NCBI RefSeq assembly: GCF_947496515.1
Contig: NZ_CANMDB010000009.1
Span: 62,001-126,000, forward strand
From: an uncultured Roseobacter sp.
GTDB lineage: Bacteria > Pseudomonadota > Alphaproteobacteria > Rhodobacterales > Rhodobacteraceae
Reading direction: 5' to 3'
DNA: 64,000 nt
In this document: positions 62,386-64,000 of the stretch, one piece after another
How positions within the stretch are numbered: position 1 is the first letter of the stretch
Layout: each line of letters opens with the position of its first letter
Made by a program: the position numbers and the translations under genes
The notes under the pieces: generated by a model
The model's database searches: none
The model's input: the letters and a program-made list of their open reading frames with translations, nothing else
Told to the model about the DNA's origin: nothing

Positions 62386-63748
62386 CATTGCCGCGCCACC
62401 CGCGGCGTTCGATCTGGACTGCGAAACGCTGATCGTCGGGGCGGGGGCGTGCGGGCTGGTGGCAGCACTTGCCGCCCATGAGGCCGGGCAATCGGTGCTG
62501 GTGATCGAGGCGGACCCCGTGCCAAGTGGCTCCACCGCGCTGTCGGCAGGGCTGATCCCCGCCGCAGGCACGCGCGCTCAAGCGGCCGCGGGGATCGTGG
62601 ATGACGCCCGGCGCTTTGCCGAGGACATTCAGGCCAAGGCAGCCGGAGAGAACGACCCGGATCTGGTGGAGCGGTTGGCCGCGCAGTCAGGCCCCGCAAT
62701 TGATTGGCTGAGCACGCGCTACGGGTTGCCCTTTTCGGTCGTGGCGGACTTCGATTATCCGGGCCACAGCCGCCGCAGGATGCACGGGCTGCCGAGCCGC
62801 GCGGGGACCGAGCTGATCGACAGCCTGCGCAGCGCTTGCGAGGCTGAGGCGCTCGACATCATTTGCGAGCGGCGGGCGCGCAGGCTCTACCACGCGGACG
62901 GTCGGGTGCGCGGTATATGCGTGCGGCGTCCCGACGGCGGGGAAGAGACGATTGGCTGCGAAAAGCTGATCCTCGCGTGCAACGGGTTCGGCGGCAACCG
63001 CAGGCTGGTCTCCGAACACATGCCGGAGATCGACGGTGGGCTGTGGTTCGGCCACGACGGCAACCGGGGCGAGGCGGTGCTCTGGGGCCGGGCGCTCGGC
63101 GCCGATCTGATGCATCTGGGTGCGTATCAGGGGCACGGCAATGTGGCCCACCCGCACGGCATTCTGATCACCTGGGCTGTCATCAGCGAAGGCGGTGTGC
63201 AGGTGAACCGCGACGGCGTGCGCTTCTGGAACGAGGCGCAGGGCTATTCCGAAGCAGCCCGCGCCGTTCTGGCCCAGCCCGGGGGAGAGGCCTTCAGCAT
63301 CTTTGACGTCCGCATCGCCGGGATTGCCCGCCAGTTCGAGGATTTCCGCCGGGCAGAGGCTGGGGGTGCGATCCGCGTAAGTGACACAGTGGAAGGGCTC
63401 GCGGTGAGCCTTGGCCTGCCTGCCGACGCCTTGGCCGAAACGCTGAGCGGTTTGCCGCAGAACGGCAGCGACAGGTTCGGGCGCAGCTTTGGCGGCGCGG
63501 CGCTGGCACCGCCATTCTGCGGCGTGCGGGTGACAGGGGCGCTCTTTCACACGCAGGGCGGGTTGCGCACGGACGAAAATGCCCGGGTCCTCAGGCCCGA
63601 CGGCACCGCGTTCGAAAACCTGCATGCAGGCGGTGGCGCGGCCTGCGGTGTGTCGGGCCGAGGCGATAGCGGCTATCTCTCTGGGAACGGGCTGTTGAGC
63701 GCTGTGGTGCTGGGCAGGCTGGCCGGGCAGGCGCAGATCACACGCTGA
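62366..63748 (+). CDS. FAD-dependent dehydrogenase/fumarate-reductase-type flavoprotein
   Basis: A 460-residue flavoprotein. The N-terminal dinucleotide motif is TLIVGAGACGLVAALAAHEA, with IEADPVPSGSTALSAG for FAD, and the substrate-domain motif ALFHTQGGLRTDENARVLRP, then HAGGGAACGVSG near the C-terminus, as in fumarate reductase/3-ketosteroid dehydrogenase relatives. It could introduce or reduce a C=C bond next to a carboxylate, like tricarballylate dehydrogenase. No signal peptide, so probably cytoplasmic. GGAGG lies nine bases upstream of ATG 62366. Last gene of the operon. Confidence 0.88.
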   Translation: MTEMTADIAAPPAAFDLDCETLIVGAGACGLVAALAAHEAGQSVLVIEADPVPSGSTALSAGLIPAAGTRAQAAAGIVDDARRFAEDIQAKAAGENDPDLVERLAAQSGPAIDWLSTRYGLPFSVVADFDYPGHSRRRMHGLPSRAGTELIDSLRSACEAEALDIICERRARRLYHADGRVRGICVRRPDGGEETIGCEKLILACNGFGGNRRLVSEHMPEIDGGLWFGHDGNRGEAVLWGRALGADLMHLGAYQGHGNVAHPHGILITWAVISEGGVQVNRDGVRFWNEAQGYSEAARAVLAQPGGEAFSIFDVRIAGIARQFEDFRRAEAGGAIRVSDTVEGLAVSLGLPADALAETLSGLPQNGSDRFGRSFGGAALAPPFCGVRVTGALFHTQGGLRTDENARVLRPDGTAFENLHAGGGAACGVSGRGDSGYLSGNGLLSAVVLGRLAGQAQITR

Positions 63749-64000
63749 GGTGCATTGCACCGGGCGCTGTAAGGGCCGAAAGCACCTCGGCGGGCGAAAG
63801 TGGTGCAAGATGCCCCCGACCTTTATGCGCGGCGCCCGACGTCGTGCCTCACCCTTTGCGTGCCAGCCTTGCCGGCAGGGCGAGGCCTTTTCGGAGGCAG
63901 ACTGAACTCCCCCAGCCCCTTATAGAGTCGCGTTCCCTTTACTTGATAAAAAGAATCAATTAACCGCGATGCAAGCCCAGCCCGTCGCCAGGTATTTCAT
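63749..64000. other. Distal end of the window, no recognised gene
   Basis: After the flavoprotein stop no clear gene is seen. A possible GC-rich stem (GCCTTG at 63866-63871, CAGGGC at 63876-63881) ends a few bases before GGCCTTTT and might be a weak terminator. The last bases hold an ATG on the minus strand that opens only a 14-codon frame. Confidence 0.35.

Overview
The window looks like chromosomal DNA of a marine alphaproteobacterium of the order Rhodobacterales (Roseobacter group). The signs are the dense GC-rich coding with GTGA/ATGA stop-start overlaps, the FlaF/FlbT pair controlling flagellin, a DUF1217 flagellar protein, two polyamine ABC systems and a TRAP transporter. No rRNA, tRNA, CRISPR array or prophage was seen.

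Layout. 1-8.0 kb: lysine biosynthesis (dapD end, dapE) with small riders, RNase R, a glutathione S-transferase divergent from a YafY/WYL regulator, and an MltB-like lytic transglycosylase. 8.1-21.4 kb: two back-to-back polyamine loci. The minus-strand locus encodes a class III aminotransferase like SpuC, an ATPase, a binding protein, a DUF1330 protein and two permeases with unusual extensions. The plus-strand locus encodes PotFGHI and a PuuB-like amine oxidase. An FCD-type GntR regulator sits between them, with a palindrome in the divergent gap and a motif shared by both loci.

21.5-41.4 kb: a large flagellar cluster (flgD, fliK, flgJ, a FlgN-like gene, fliC, flaF, flbT, a DUF1217 gene, fliI, flgB, flgC, fliE, fliQ, flgF, flgG, flgA, flgH, fliL, then flgI, flgL, flgK, flgE and motB on the other strand). 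A degenerate IS6-family element and about 540 bp of anonymous DNA separate fliL from flgI. fliF, fliG, fliM, fliN, fliP, fliR, flhA, flhB and motA are not in the window, so the motility genes are split.

41.5-50.5 kb: housekeeping genes: tRNA hydroxylase TrhO, NAD salvage (pncA, pncB, nadD), a class IV aminotransferase, the ABC-F factor EttA, a Tat-exported PBP4-type carboxypeptidase, and one lower-GC DUF3800 gene that looks acquired.

50.7-63.7 kb: the most interesting part, a catabolic island around a HutC-type GntR regulator. One arm encodes LeuC/LeuD-like hydratase subunits and a TRAP transporter. The other encodes a tautomerase-like/SnoaL fusion, hydantoinase B and A, an isochorismatase-fold protein lacking its cysteine nucleophile, a PrpB-type C-C lyase and a fumarate-reductase-type flavoprotein. 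A coherent but unproven reading is import of a branched or cyclic (N-containing) dicarboxylate derivative, ATP-dependent ring opening, desaturation and hydration, then cleavage to a 2-oxoacid plus a short acid.
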